Counted from the stretch's first letter, positions 1 through 7,989 are shown. The stretch is 14,062 nucleotides of DNA from X23 sp050251575 (GCA_050251575.1 JBFWMP010000064.1:1-14062), one strand, 5' to 3'. Numbers and translations: made by a program. Notes: generated by a model not told the origin, from the sequence alone.

Positions 1-8
1 TAAAATCG

Positions 9-956
9 ATGAGACTGTACTATGCATTTATAACAGGTATTGCAGGTTGGATTGGTGTAGCATTCTATGAATATATCGCCAAGTCTTCTTTTAGAACGAT
101 TGAACTCATCCCATCGACAGAAAAAAAGTTTGTTATATTGCTCATGCTATTTCTAAGCTGGGGAATGAATCAAATCGTAAATGACTATCTGGGAATGAAA
201 GAAGATAAGATCAATGCACCGCATCGTCCAATGGTTACCGGTGCATTAAATCCTTTTAAAGCATTACTGCTTACCGCACTTTTATTACTGATCACTTTCA
301 TCATAACATATTTTTATTTGGAACCTATAGCGTTGATTCCGGCAGTATTAGGGATTTTATTAAATATCCTATATGAACACGCAAAAGGTTACGGCATTGC
401 CGGCAACATTGTATTCGGACTCATGATTTCAATGTGTACCGCCTTTGGATTCCTGGCAGCAGGTCCAACGCAGGCACCGTATTTCACACCCAGCCGTATG
501 TCAATATTGGTATTAGTAGCGGTAATGAATGGATTGATGACTTTTTATACGTATTTTAAAGATTATGAAGGAGACAAGGCTGCTGACAAAAAGACCATCA
601 TTGTTCAGTATGGTATTGAGAAATCCAGATACATTGCAGTATTTTCCTCATTTGTTCCTGCTGTTATATTTAGTTTTTTTTATTTTAATCATTTTATTAT
701 AGCCCGTGCCAATCGTATGTTTTTGATTTTAGCGATACTAACAGTGTTTTTAGAAGTATGGACAGGATATCTTTATTTCAAAAACCCTAAAGGCAGAAAA
801 ACATATTATTCTTTAGCAGCAAATTTCAGGGCATGCACTTGCGGGCAAGCGGCGCTCATTGCTTTATATAATGATGAGCTTGCCGTCATACTGTTCCTGG
901 TATCCTATATATTTGTCGGTTTTTTATTTGATTTGCATACGAACCCGAAAGCATAG
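9..956 (+). CDS. UbiA-family prenyltransferase (membrane)
   Basis: Integral membrane protein of 315 residues with about eight or nine hydrophobic helices, the usual size and build of the UbiA superfamily, which transfers a polyprenyl group from its diphosphate to an aromatic or lipid-like acceptor. Two Asp-rich motifs are visible: N58-D59-YLG-MKE-D66 followed by INAPHRP, and D185-YEG-D189-KAAD. They match the NDxxDxxxD and DxxxD diphosphate-Mg2+ sites, but the first motif has Gly62 where the middle Asp is usual. The second ends in Asp193 where Gly is common. The ATG at 9 is the first in frame; any ribosome binding site would lie mostly before the window edge. It heads the biosynthetic cluster, separated from the next gene by 81 bp of tandem repeat. 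Gene context argues against MenA, UbiA or heme O synthase, since no quinone or heme genes are present. The family call is firm; the acceptor is unknown. Confidence 0.88.
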   Translation: MRLYYAFITGIAGWIGVAFYEYIAKSSFRTIELIPSTEKKFVILLMLFLSWGMNQIVNDYLGMKEDKINAPHRPMVTGALNPFKALLLTALLLLITFIITYFYLEPIALIPAVLGILLNILYEHAKGYGIAGNIVFGLMISMCTAFGFLAAGPTQAPYFTPSRMSILVLVAVMNGLMTFYTYFKDYEGDKAADKKTIIVQYGIEKSRYIAVFSSFVPAVIFSFFYFNHFIIARANRMFLILAILTVFLEVWTGYLYFKNPKGRKTYYSLAANFRACTCGQAALIALYNDELAVILFLVSYIFVGFLFDLHTNPKA

Positions 957-961
957 GAATT

Positions 962-1010
962 AGTGGGGAGTGAGGAGTGGGGAGTGGAGAGTGGAGAGTG
1001 GAGAGTAGGG
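962..1010 (+). repeat. Seven tandem 7-bp repeats (AGTGGAG type)
   Basis: Seven contiguous 7-bp units fill almost the whole gap between the prenyltransferase and flavin reductase genes: AGTGGGG, AGTGAGG, AGTGGGG, three AGTGGAG, then AGTAGGG. Three units are identical and the rest differ at one or two positions. The array is purine-rich, and most units contain GGAG or GAGG, which resembles a Shine-Dalgarno core. It ends 27 bp before the TTG start of the next gene. Tandem arrays of this kind can change copy number by slippage. Any effect on transcription or translation is inference. Confidence 0.9.
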
Positions 1011-1037
1011 AGAATGATATGATAGGAGAAGATTCAG

Positions 1038-2255
1038 TTGGAATTATTTGAACAGGCAAGCATAGGAAAATGTGAGATAAAAAATAGAGTCATCCGTTCA
1101 GCCACTTTTGAAGGTATGTGTGATTCCGACGGATATCCGCTTCCTGGGTATCATGATTTATACAGGGAGCTTGCAGCAGGTGGCGTGGGCGGAATTATTA
1201 CAGGTTTTGCTTATACCTCACGACAGGGAAAAGCGATGCAGCCCGGGCAAGCTGGAATGGACAGTGAAGAGAAAATCAAGCACTATTGTGCTGTAACCGA
1301 AGCTGTACACAAATACGGCGCTAAAATTTTTATGCAGTTGGCTCATACCGGCAGACAAACCAGAATCAGTGAAACCGGCTGTGAAGTGATGGGAGTATCC
1401 CGCAAAAAATCTTTCTATTTTAGAGGTACTCCAAAACCGTTGTCTATACAGCAAATATATTCCATTGCAGAGGAGCTTGCACAATCTGCATTATATGCTA
1501 AGACGGCTGGTTTTGACGGTGTACAACTGCATGCAGCCCATGGGTATTTGATTCATCAATTTATTTTGCCTGCTATTAATAATAGAAGCGATGAATTTGG
1601 AATTAATAAAAAGCTGAATATTGGGATAAGATTTTTAGATTTAGTCATTGATGCGGTTAAAAAAGTTTGCGGGAATGATTTTCCACTGCTCATTAAAGTA
1701 AGTGGGAGTGATGATTATTTTCAAAAGTTCTCAACCTCGCAGTTTCAAAATCTGATTCGCTTTTTAGATTCTAAAAAGGTAGATGCCATTGAAATCAGCT
1801 ATGGAACTATGGATTATGCTTTGAATATCTTTAGAGGCGGGATACCTCTCGAAGTAATTATGAAATACAATCCTGTGTTTCAGGTTAACGGAGGGTTAGA
1901 AAAAGCGGTATTTTACTCATTAGCTTATCCATACATGAAAATGAAACTAAAGCCTTTTACCCCCGTATATAATTTAGAATACGCAAAAATTGCAAAGCAA
2001 ATAACCGCTATTCCTATTATATGTGTGGGCGGTTTCAGAACAGGGGAAGAAATGAACCATTGTTTGCAAAATCAATATGCTGATTTTATCAGTGTGTGCA
2101 GGCCACTTATTTGTGAGCCGGATTTTGTGCAAAAGTTGAAGAAAGATGAAAGCTATATCTCAAAATGTATAAATTGTAATATATGCGCAGTCATGTGCGA
2201 TTCGGATAAAGAAACCAAGTGCTATAGGAGGGCAAAAGATGGAAGTGGAAGATAG
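1038..2255 (+). CDS. Old Yellow Enzyme-type NADH:flavin oxidoreductase with C-terminal Cys cluster
   Basis: A 405-residue FMN-binding TIM-barrel protein of the OYE/2,4-dienoyl-CoA reductase family, which reduces alpha,beta-unsaturated carbonyl compounds. The start is a TTG at 1038, 8 nt after AGGAGA; the product then opens with LF..ASIGKCEIKNRVIRS, the usual OYE N-terminus. Visible motifs are QLAHTGRQ near residue 100, the substrate-binding H165/H168/Y170 in the HxAHGYL segment, and FILP..N.R.DEFG after it. A C-terminal cluster C377, C380, C383, C387 and C395 suggests an Fe-S centre, as in clostridial BaiCD-like reductases. Those relatives run to about 650 residues with an FAD/NAD(P) domain that is absent here, so electrons must come from another protein. 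It overlaps the next gene by 17 bp. A likely role is saturating a double bond in the pathway intermediate. Confidence 0.87.
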   Translation: MELFEQASIGKCEIKNRVIRSATFEGMCDSDGYPLPGYHDLYRELAAGGVGGIITGFAYTSRQGKAMQPGQAGMDSEEKIKHYCAVTEAVHKYGAKIFMQLAHTGRQTRISETGCEVMGVSRKKSFYFRGTPKPLSIQQIYSIAEELAQSALYAKTAGFDGVQLHAAHGYLIHQFILPAINNRSDEFGINKKLNIGIRFLDLVIDAVKKVCGNDFPLLIKVSGSDDYFQKFSTSQFQNLIRFLDSKKVDAIEISYGTMDYALNIFRGGIPLEVIMKYNPVFQVNGGLEKAVFYSLAYPYMKMKLKPFTPVYNLEYAKIAKQITAIPIICVGGFRTGEEMNHCLQNQYADFISVCRPLICEPDFVQKLKKDESYISKCINCNICAVMCDSDKETKCYRRAKDGSGR

Positions 2256-2469
2256 AATTATTACTACCATAAGAAGCAATTTGCAAAAAGATATGGAAGT
2301 GACACTTGAAAGCAGGCTGGTTGAAGATTTAATGATAGACTCTTTTGACAAGTTGATGATCATTTCTGCTTTGGAAGATGAATTCTCCATTACAGTGGAT
2401 GAAGGTGACTTTACAGATCTTATTTTAGTCAATGACCTTGTACAAAAATTCAAAGCAAAGTATTTGTGA
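2239..2469 (+). CDS. Acyl carrier protein
   Basis: A 76-residue acidic helical protein matching acyl carrier proteins in length and layout. The phosphopantetheine site is Ser35 in IDSFDKLMI, the equivalent of the usual DSL motif with Phe in place of Leu; helix II (KLMIISALEDEF) and a later acidic stretch follow. The ATG sits 6 nt after TAGGAGGG and starts inside the end of the flavin reductase gene, so the two are translationally coupled. The next gene, an alpha-oxoamine synthase, begins 10 bp downstream. A dedicated carrier directly before such an enzyme resembles bacterial systems in which the synthase takes its acyl chain from ACP rather than CoA. It needs a phosphopantetheinyl transferase from elsewhere. 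It is unlikely to be the housekeeping AcpP, given its context and divergent sequence. Confidence 0.92.
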   Translation: MEVEDRIITTIRSNLQKDMEVTLESRLVEDLMIDSFDKLMIISALEDEFSITVDEGDFTDLILVNDLVQKFKAKYL

Positions 2470-2479
2470 GGAAAAAAGT

Positions 2480-3655
2480 ATGCCTATGAATGATTTTTAT
2501 AAAAGATTCGAATTGAATGAAACACTTGCCGAAACCACAGGTTTTAATCCCTATTATATGCAGATTGATTCCGGATTAGATGAAAAGATCATGATAAGTG
2601 GCAAAAAAGTAATTAATCTGGCATCCAATAATTATCTTGGTTTGGCAGCTGATTACAGGGTGAAAGATGCGGTTGTGGATGCAGTACAAAAATACGGTGT
2701 CTCTCTTTGTGGTACACCTATTGCGACGGGGTATATTGACCTTTTTAAAAGGTTGGAGCAAAGAATATCTGGATTTTTGGGGCTTGAAGATACGGTGATC
2801 CTCCCTTCGTGTTATCAGGCGAACAACGGTCTGTTTTCATCCATTGCGCAAAAAGATGATGTGATTATAGTGGATCGTTTTGCACATTCTTCGTTAATAC
2901 AAGGGATTAAAGCGGTCGGTTGTAAAATCCGACCCTTCCGACATAATGATGTGGCACATTTGGAAGACATTCTAAAACACTCCGCTCATTATGATCAGGT
3001 TTTTGTTGTGACCGAATCAGTATTTTCTACCGATGGCAGCATTGCACCGTTTAAAGAGATAGTTCAATTATGTGATACCTATCATGCAGTTCCTATTATT
3101 GATGATTCTCATGGTATAGGTGTACTGGGCGCATCAGGAAAAGGCATTTTAGAGGAGCAGGGTATTACTGCATATAAAGGAATTTATACTGCATCACTTG
3201 GGAAAGCCTTAGCCAATGCCGGAGGAATCATCAGTGGTGAACAGAGGATTCTAAAACATCTTAAATATTACTGTCCTCATCTGGTTTATTCAACTGCACT
3301 TCCGCCAGCAGTTTTAGCAGGGATAGAAAAGGTCATGGATATTATTGAAAATGAATTTTCATTAATAAAAGGGAAATTGGATTGCTATAAACAGGTTATC
3401 TTTGATAGTCTTAAATATTCGGGATTTGAAGTGGTCCAAAGCAGAGCGCCTATTAATTCCATTATCACTGGAAGCAAAGAAAACACCTTTTTCACTGCAA
3501 AAAAGCTTTATGAGAATGGAATTCTTTCAACGCCATTCATTGAACCATCGGTACCTATCGATGGTGGGCGGGTAAGGTTGATTGCAGGGGCTAATCTTTC
3601 AAATAATACGATAGAGGAAGCGGCTGCAATCATCAAGAGAATTGGTGAGCTATGA
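2480..3655 (+). CDS. Alpha-oxoamine synthase (BioF/KBL/SPT family, PLP-dependent)
   Basis: A 391-residue fold-type I PLP enzyme of the family that condenses an acyl thioester with an amino acid, releasing CO2, to give an alpha-aminoketone (BioF, KBL, serine palmitoyltransferase, HemA). Visible residues are NLASNNYLGL at 46-55, the PLP-stacking His136 in DRFAHSS, FRHND at 153-157, Ser183 in ESVFSTDG, Asp208 and His211 in DDSHGIGVLG, and Lys242 in SLGKA as the Schiff-base lysine. ATG 2480 is chosen because TGAGGA lies 7 nt upstream; an in-frame ATG at 2432 would extend into the ACP gene without a good site. The usual SR...G region after residue 78 reads GTPIATG, lacking the Arg, so substrate choice may differ from BioF. 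No biotin genes are nearby. Together with the upstream ACP, a sphingoid-like or aminoketone product is plausible; the amino acid used cannot be read from sequence. Confidence 0.9.
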   Translation: MPMNDFYKRFELNETLAETTGFNPYYMQIDSGLDEKIMISGKKVINLASNNYLGLAADYRVKDAVVDAVQKYGVSLCGTPIATGYIDLFKRLEQRISGFLGLEDTVILPSCYQANNGLFSSIAQKDDVIIVDRFAHSSLIQGIKAVGCKIRPFRHNDVAHLEDILKHSAHYDQVFVVTESVFSTDGSIAPFKEIVQLCDTYHAVPIIDDSHGIGVLGASGKGILEEQGITAYKGIYTASLGKALANAGGIISGEQRILKHLKYYCPHLVYSTALPPAVLAGIEKVMDIIENEFSLIKGKLDCYKQVIFDSLKYSGFEVVQSRAPINSIITGSKENTFFTAKKLYENGILSTPFIEPSVPIDGGRVRLIAGANLSNNTIEEAAAIIKRIGEL

Positions 3656-4635
3656 GATATTATCTTGTTTTAAATCCAGGTTCCAAAGGTGGAAAAAGCA
3701 GAAAGACATTTGAAAGAATTTTTCAACTTTTTCATCAAAATAATATTGAGTTTGACTATAAGATTACAGCTTCTCTCCAAGATGCATACAAGTTTTCTGT
3801 TGATGCCAATCAAAAAGGATATGATATTATTGTTGCTGTCGGAGGAGACGGAACTATTAATAGAGTAGTGAATGGTTTTTATGATGCAGAGGGGAATAGA
3901 ACTTCGACTACAGCAATATTGGGTGTAATCTATACCGGCACAAGTCCAGATTTCTGTAAGAGCTATCATATTCCAACAATATTAGACCAAGCTGTTCAGG
4001 TACTGCTTACAGGAAAAACAAAAAGTATTCAAATTGGGAAAATTGTTCATACCTGTATTTATGATGCGCAATATGACAATCAGCCGGTCAGTCAAGTAAA
4101 AACCGGGTTAAAAACCACCTATTTTACTTGCTGCGCTAATATTGGCATAGGGGCTGCCTTGGCAAGAAGAGCAAACGGCGGAGTAAGAAAATATATCGGA
4201 GATATCGCAGGTACTTTTTTATCCCTCATCATAACTCTTTGGCGATATCAGCCTTCCTCTTTTACAGTTGGCTTTGATGGGAATATGAGAAGAATTGAGA
4301 AGGTTTTTAACCTATCAATAGGAAAGACAACCTTTATTGCCTCAGGGATAAAGGTGAAAAACGATTTATTGCCTGAAGATAAACGTTTTTATCATTTACT
4401 GGTAAAAAGCCTGCGATGGACAAATTGGTTGAGTGTGTTCAGAGCAATATACAGTGGAAAACAGATTACAAATAATGCATTGATTTCTCTTCAATATGCA
4501 GAAAAAATAGAAGTCTATGGTAATCATCAAAATCCGGAGATTGAATTTGACGGCGATCCGGGAGGATTTCTTCCATGTACCATAGAAACAGCTCAATATG
4601 CGATAGAATTGATATGTGGAGGGTACCATGAGTAG
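3652..4635 (+). CDS. Diacylglycerol/sphingoid-base kinase-like lipid kinase
   Basis: A 327-residue protein of the DAGK catalytic family (YegS, DgkB, LCB/sphingosine kinases), which phosphorylates a lipid hydroxyl with ATP. The N-terminal segment has NPGSKGGK at 8-15 and the nucleotide-binding GGDGT at 64-68 followed by INRVVNG. The second glycine-rich loop is unusual: GTSPDF at 96-101 replaces the common GTGNDFA. The rest shows the beta-sandwich typical of the family, ending in a PEIEFDGDPG segment as in YegS-like proteins. The start overlaps the previous stop as ATGA, so it is translationally coupled to the alpha-oxoamine synthase. That pairing parallels sphingoid base formation followed by phosphorylation, but a diacylglycerol or prenyl-lipid substrate is equally possible from sequence alone. 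Confidence 0.85.
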   Translation: MRYYLVLNPGSKGGKSRKTFERIFQLFHQNNIEFDYKITASLQDAYKFSVDANQKGYDIIVAVGGDGTINRVVNGFYDAEGNRTSTTAILGVIYTGTSPDFCKSYHIPTILDQAVQVLLTGKTKSIQIGKIVHTCIYDAQYDNQPVSQVKTGLKTTYFTCCANIGIGAALARRANGGVRKYIGDIAGTFLSLIITLWRYQPSSFTVGFDGNMRRIEKVFNLSIGKTTFIASGIKVKNDLLPEDKRFYHLLVKSLRWTNWLSVFRAIYSGKQITNNALISLQYAEKIEVYGNHQNPEIEFDGDPGGFLPCTIETAQYAIELICGGYHE

Positions 4636-5650
4636 AGAAAAAGAGATGATCAGAATCATTCAGCAGCAGATGCCTAGAAGCAGCACACAGATAAACACTG
4701 TTTTTGAGTCAGATGCGGAGATTGTAGATTTTCATGGGAAAAGCCTTGTTTATAATATAGATGAATTCTCACAGGAAGATATGCTGAGAGAACAAGACCC
4801 CTATATACTTGGCTGGAATATGGCAGTCGGCAGTATCAGTGATATCTTTGCTTCGGGGGGAAGGCCGGTTTACTATGCTCACAGTCTGGTGATACAAAAA
4901 TCTTGGACTAAAGAATACGTTGAAAAACTGGCGAGAGGAATTTCAGATGTTCTTAGAGAATTGGACATATCCTTTATTGGCGGAGATTTTGGATTTTCTG
5001 AAACATGGAGATATACCGGCTCAGTAATTGGAGAGATGATTGGAGCTCCAATGTTAAGAAGCAGAGCAAATATCGGTGATATCCTATATATTACCGGTGA
5101 TATCGGACTTGGTAATGTGGAAGCGGCTTTGAAGATGTATTCTGATCATCCGTTGATTAGAAAGATTACCGATAGACTTAAGAATCGTTTCAGACTTCTA
5201 AGTAAAGAAGCCCATTTTATAAAAAAATATAGTGAATGTTGTATTGATACCAGCGACGGCGTTTTTAATGCTCTTGATACCCTTTCAGAATTAAGTACAA
5301 TCGGTTTTGAAGTGGGAAATCTGCCCTATGAAAAGAGTGGGATTGTGTTATCTAAGCTCCTTCATATACCTAAAGAGATTCTTTTTTTAGGAGAGTGCGG
5401 CGAATATGAGCTGCTTTTTACCATCAACCGAGAAGCACATGAGGAATTTACGCAGCAATGCAAAAAGGAAGGCTTGAATTTTTATAGTATCGGAGAGATC
5501 AAAGAAAGAGGAGTAAAGTCTCTTTATGAAAAGAACAGAAAAATAGATTTAAGCACATATCATTACAGCGCCCGGGATTATGAGTATCCCAAAGAATATT
5601 TGAAAGATATCATACAATTTATTCGAACAAATACAAATGATAGCATATAA
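4628..5650 (+). CDS. ThiL/PurM-superfamily ATP-dependent protein (AIR synthase-related)
   Basis: A 340-residue member of the PurM/ThiL/SelD/HypE superfamily, whose enzymes bind ATP at an acidic Mg-rich dimer interface and phosphorylate or activate an oxygen. Motifs run in ThiL order: ESDAEIV at 27-33, NIDEF at 43-47, SDIFASGGRP at 71-80, GGDFGFSE at 118-125, RSRANIGDILYITGDIGLGN at 144-163, CIDTSDG at 205-211 and GECGEYELLF at 255-264. The canonical ThiL GGDT and GEDYELLF are altered, and the first Asp pair is reduced to one. ATG 4628 is chosen because GGAGG lies 5 nt upstream; a GTG at 4616 has no site. It overlaps the lipid kinase by 8 bp. No thiamine genes are present, so a role on a pathway intermediate is more likely than thiamine-phosphate kinase. 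The superfamily is certain; the reaction is unknown. Confidence 0.82.
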   Translation: MSREKEMIRIIQQQMPRSSTQINTVFESDAEIVDFHGKSLVYNIDEFSQEDMLREQDPYILGWNMAVGSISDIFASGGRPVYYAHSLVIQKSWTKEYVEKLARGISDVLRELDISFIGGDFGFSETWRYTGSVIGEMIGAPMLRSRANIGDILYITGDIGLGNVEAALKMYSDHPLIRKITDRLKNRFRLLSKEAHFIKKYSECCIDTSDGVFNALDTLSELSTIGFEVGNLPYEKSGIVLSKLLHIPKEILFLGECGEYELLFTINREAHEEFTQQCKKEGLNFYSIGEIKERGVKSLYEKNRKIDLSTYHYSARDYEYPKEYLKDIIQFIRTNTNDSI

Positions 5651-5667
5651 ATTTCTAAGGAGGAGCT

Positions 5668-6951
5668 ATGCAAAGAAGAGTGGTGATTACCGGAATTGGT
5701 CCTGCAACAGCGATAGGAATAGGGAAAAAAGAATTTTTTAATAATATCATGGATAAGAAAACAAATATTTCGAAAATTCCAGACTGTTATGAAAAAAATT
5801 ATAGCTTCAAATCAAAATATTTCGTACCCAAACCGGTATTTTCACTCACAGACTATGGCATTCATGGGTCGCTGGAGGCTGTAATGGAAGAAGCTGCAAG
5901 AATCTCTGTTCTATGCACAAAATTGGCTTTAATTGATGCAGGTTTTGAAGTGGAAAGCCGCGAGAAATATTTTCAAACAAATCTGCCGGAAAACTGTACT
6001 GTTATGGTAGGAATAGGAATGAGCAGCCTTCAGACTGCTTTGGAGTCCTATACAGCTCATACGGCAGTATCGGATAAGGGAAATAATCATCATGGGAATA
6101 ACAGAATGCTGAGATATAATAGAATGGTGATTCCTATGTTAATGACTAACTCTGCTTCAGCATGGATATCCATATTGTTTGGTATAAAAGGATTTAATTA
6201 TACCATCAATGCAGCCTGTTCTTCGGGGAGCTTAGCGATAGGAGAAGCGTACAGGAATATTTTAGCCGGCAGGTGTGATGCTGCGATAGCTGGCGGCGTA
6301 GAAGCACTGACTGAAAAAACCGGAGCAATTATGAGGGGTTTTGATATGCTTACCACGCTCACAAAATCAGCGGATGGAAGACCTCTTCCATTTTCCAAAA
6401 GAAGGAGCGGCTTTTTATTCAATGAAGGAGCAGGTTGTATTCTTATTCTTGAAGAGCTTCAAAATGCAATAGGTAGAGGTGCTGATATCTACGGAGAACT
6501 TATCGGTTATGAATGTTCCAGCGATGCATACAGCATTGTGCAGATGGATCCGGGCGGCGAGCAGATACTATCACTTTTTAAAAAGCTTTGCGATGGTTTG
6601 AAAATCGATTATTTAAATGCCCATGGTACTGCGACTGTTTCAAATGATGATATCGAAGCCGATATTATACAAAAGTACTTTGGAGATAAGGACTTACAAC
6701 CTTTTATCAATTCTACCAAAGGAATCATCGGACACAGTATAGGGGCAAGCGGAGCAATAGAAGCTGCCGTGACAGCAATGTCCATAAAGGATTCAGCTAT
6801 TCACGGGAATTTGACTGTGGAGCCAATGGAAAACTTGAACCTGCCGCTTGATTCCTTCCATACGGATATTAACCATGCTGTCTCCTGTTCCTATGGTTTT
6901 GGAGGACATAATGCAATGTTGCTATTTAAGAGGTATAATGAAAATGAATAA
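5668..6951 (+). CDS. Beta-ketoacyl-ACP synthase (KAS I/II type)
   Basis: A 427-residue thiolase-fold condensing enzyme that extends an acyl chain by decarboxylative condensation with malonyl-ACP. The complete KAS I/II active site is visible: Cys184 in NAACSSGSLAIG, His319 in NAHGTAT, Lys351 in TKGIIGH and His356 in GHSIGASG. The C-terminal SCSYGFGGHNA glycine-rich loop is also present. An AAGGAGGA site lies a few bases before ATG 5668. FabF housekeeping enzymes are near 410 residues, so the length is close, but the first 130 residues are divergent and the gene lies away from any fab cluster. With its own ACP in the same operon it probably builds or extends a specialised acyl chain, as in polyene or secondary lipid systems. 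It lacks fused AT, KR or ACP domains. The family call is strong; the starter and chain length are unknown. Confidence 0.93.
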   Translation: MQRRVVITGIGPATAIGIGKKEFFNNIMDKKTNISKIPDCYEKNYSFKSKYFVPKPVFSLTDYGIHGSLEAVMEEAARISVLCTKLALIDAGFEVESREKYFQTNLPENCTVMVGIGMSSLQTALESYTAHTAVSDKGNNHHGNNRMLRYNRMVIPMLMTNSASAWISILFGIKGFNYTINAACSSGSLAIGEAYRNILAGRCDAAIAGGVEALTEKTGAIMRGFDMLTTLTKSADGRPLPFSKRRSGFLFNEGAGCILILEELQNAIGRGADIYGELIGYECSSDAYSIVQMDPGGEQILSLFKKLCDGLKIDYLNAHGTATVSNDDIEADIIQKYFGDKDLQPFINSTKGIIGHSIGASGAIEAAVTAMSIKDSAIHGNLTVEPMENLNLPLDSFHTDINHAVSCSYGFGGHNAMLLFKRYNENE

Positions 6952-7975
6952 TGTAATGATCACCGGTGCTACCGGATTTATAGGAAGTCATATTACACGT
7001 ATTTTTTGTGAAAATCGAATAAAAGTGGGATGTCTTGTGAGGGAAAACAGCAATCTTGAAAATATTCAGGGTTTGTCGGTTGATTTGCATTACGGAGATA
7101 TCTTAAATACAGAGTCTTTAAAAAAAGCATTCGAAGGATATCAATGTATCATCCACAATGCTGCAAAAGCAGTTGATTGGGGAGCTTATGAAGACTTTTA
7201 TAATACAAATGTAAATGGAACACTGAATATACTTAAGACAGCAATCAAAACAGGAATCAAGAATATTATTATCACCGGTTCTAATTCGGTTTATGGTGAA
7301 GAAAACAGTTTTGTTATAAAAGATGAAAGTTCTCCCTGCAATTCACATTATAAATATTTTGCTGATAGGTTTTTGCCATGCGCATTAAACTACTACCGTG
7401 ATACAAAAGCACTAGCTAAAAAAGAGGCTATGGCATTTGCTAAAGAAAACGGTTTAAACCTTACAATCATAGAGCCGGTGTGGGTCTACGGCGAAAGAGA
7501 GTTTAATACAGGATTTTATGAATATATAAAGACGGCAAGTACCGGCATTCCGCTTTTACCGGGATCTAAGAAAAATAAATTTCATGTTGTCTATGCAGGT
7601 GACTTAGCCCGTGCGTATTTATTAGTGTTTAAAAAACAGTTAAAAGGTGTGGAGTGTATCCTGATTGGCAATCAAAGAGCGGAAAGTATGGATAAAATAT
7701 ATACTTTATTTTGCCACCAAGCAGGAATAAAAAAACCTTTGAATATTCCAAAAAGCATTATTGATCCTGCTGCTTTGACGATGGAGCTGTTATATACGCT
7801 ATTTCATTCCAAAAAGCCGCCGCTTTTAACACGTGGAAGGGTAAATATGTTTTATGATAATATCGAATTTTCTGTCAAAAAAGCAGAACAGCTGCTGGGT
7901 TTTAAAAATGAGTATACCCTTGAGGAAGGAATAAAGAAAACAGTTCAGTGGTATAAGGAGAATGGATTCCTTTAG
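6938..7975 (+). CDS. NAD(P)-dependent extended SDR (epimerase / 3-beta-HSD-like reductase)
   Basis: A 345-residue extended short-chain dehydrogenase. The Rossmann motif TGATGFIGSH is at residues 9-18, HNAAK marks the NNAG-equivalent, catalytic Ser is near 115-117 in TGSNSVYG, and the catalytic pair is Tyr153 and Lys157 in YYRDTK. EPVWVYG and FHVVYAGDLARA follow, as in dihydroflavonol reductase and 3-beta-hydroxysteroid dehydrogenase relatives. ATG 6938 follows AAGAGG by 4 nt and overlaps the end of the KAS gene by 14 bp; ATG 6944 with 10-nt spacing is a real alternative. A longer in-frame ORF from 6848 lacks a site and lies inside the KAS gene. In Caulobacter sphingolipid synthesis an NAD-epimerase-like reductase acts beside the serine palmitoyltransferase, so a ketone reduction on the aminoketone is a reasonable inference. 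Confidence 0.87.
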   Translation: MKMNNVMITGATGFIGSHITRIFCENRIKVGCLVRENSNLENIQGLSVDLHYGDILNTESLKKAFEGYQCIIHNAAKAVDWGAYEDFYNTNVNGTLNILKTAIKTGIKNIIITGSNSVYGEENSFVIKDESSPCNSHYKYFADRFLPCALNYYRDTKALAKKEAMAFAKENGLNLTIIEPVWVYGEREFNTGFYEYIKTASTGIPLLPGSKKNKFHVVYAGDLARAYLLVFKKQLKGVECILIGNQRAESMDKIYTLFCHQAGIKKPLNIPKSIIDPAALTMELLYTLFHSKKPPLLTRGRVNMFYDNIEFSVKKAEQLLGFKNEYTLEEGIKKTVQWYKENGFL

Positions 7976-7989
7976 AAGGAGATGGAAAG

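Noticed and set aside
9..956. Naming the gene menA or ubiA
   Set aside because: No quinone biosynthesis genes are present and the Asp motifs differ.
2432..2479. Upstream ATG extending the alpha-oxoamine synthase by 16 residues
   Set aside because: It lies inside the ACP gene with no ribosome binding site, whereas ATG 2480 has TGAGGA at 7 nt.
4628..5650. Naming the gene thiL
   Set aside because: Key motifs are altered and no thiamine genes are nearby, so only the superfamily is claimed.
6848..6937. Longer start for the SDR inside the KAS gene
   Set aside because: The added 30 residues precede the Rossmann start and have no ribosome binding site; ATG 6938 or 6944 fits the family.
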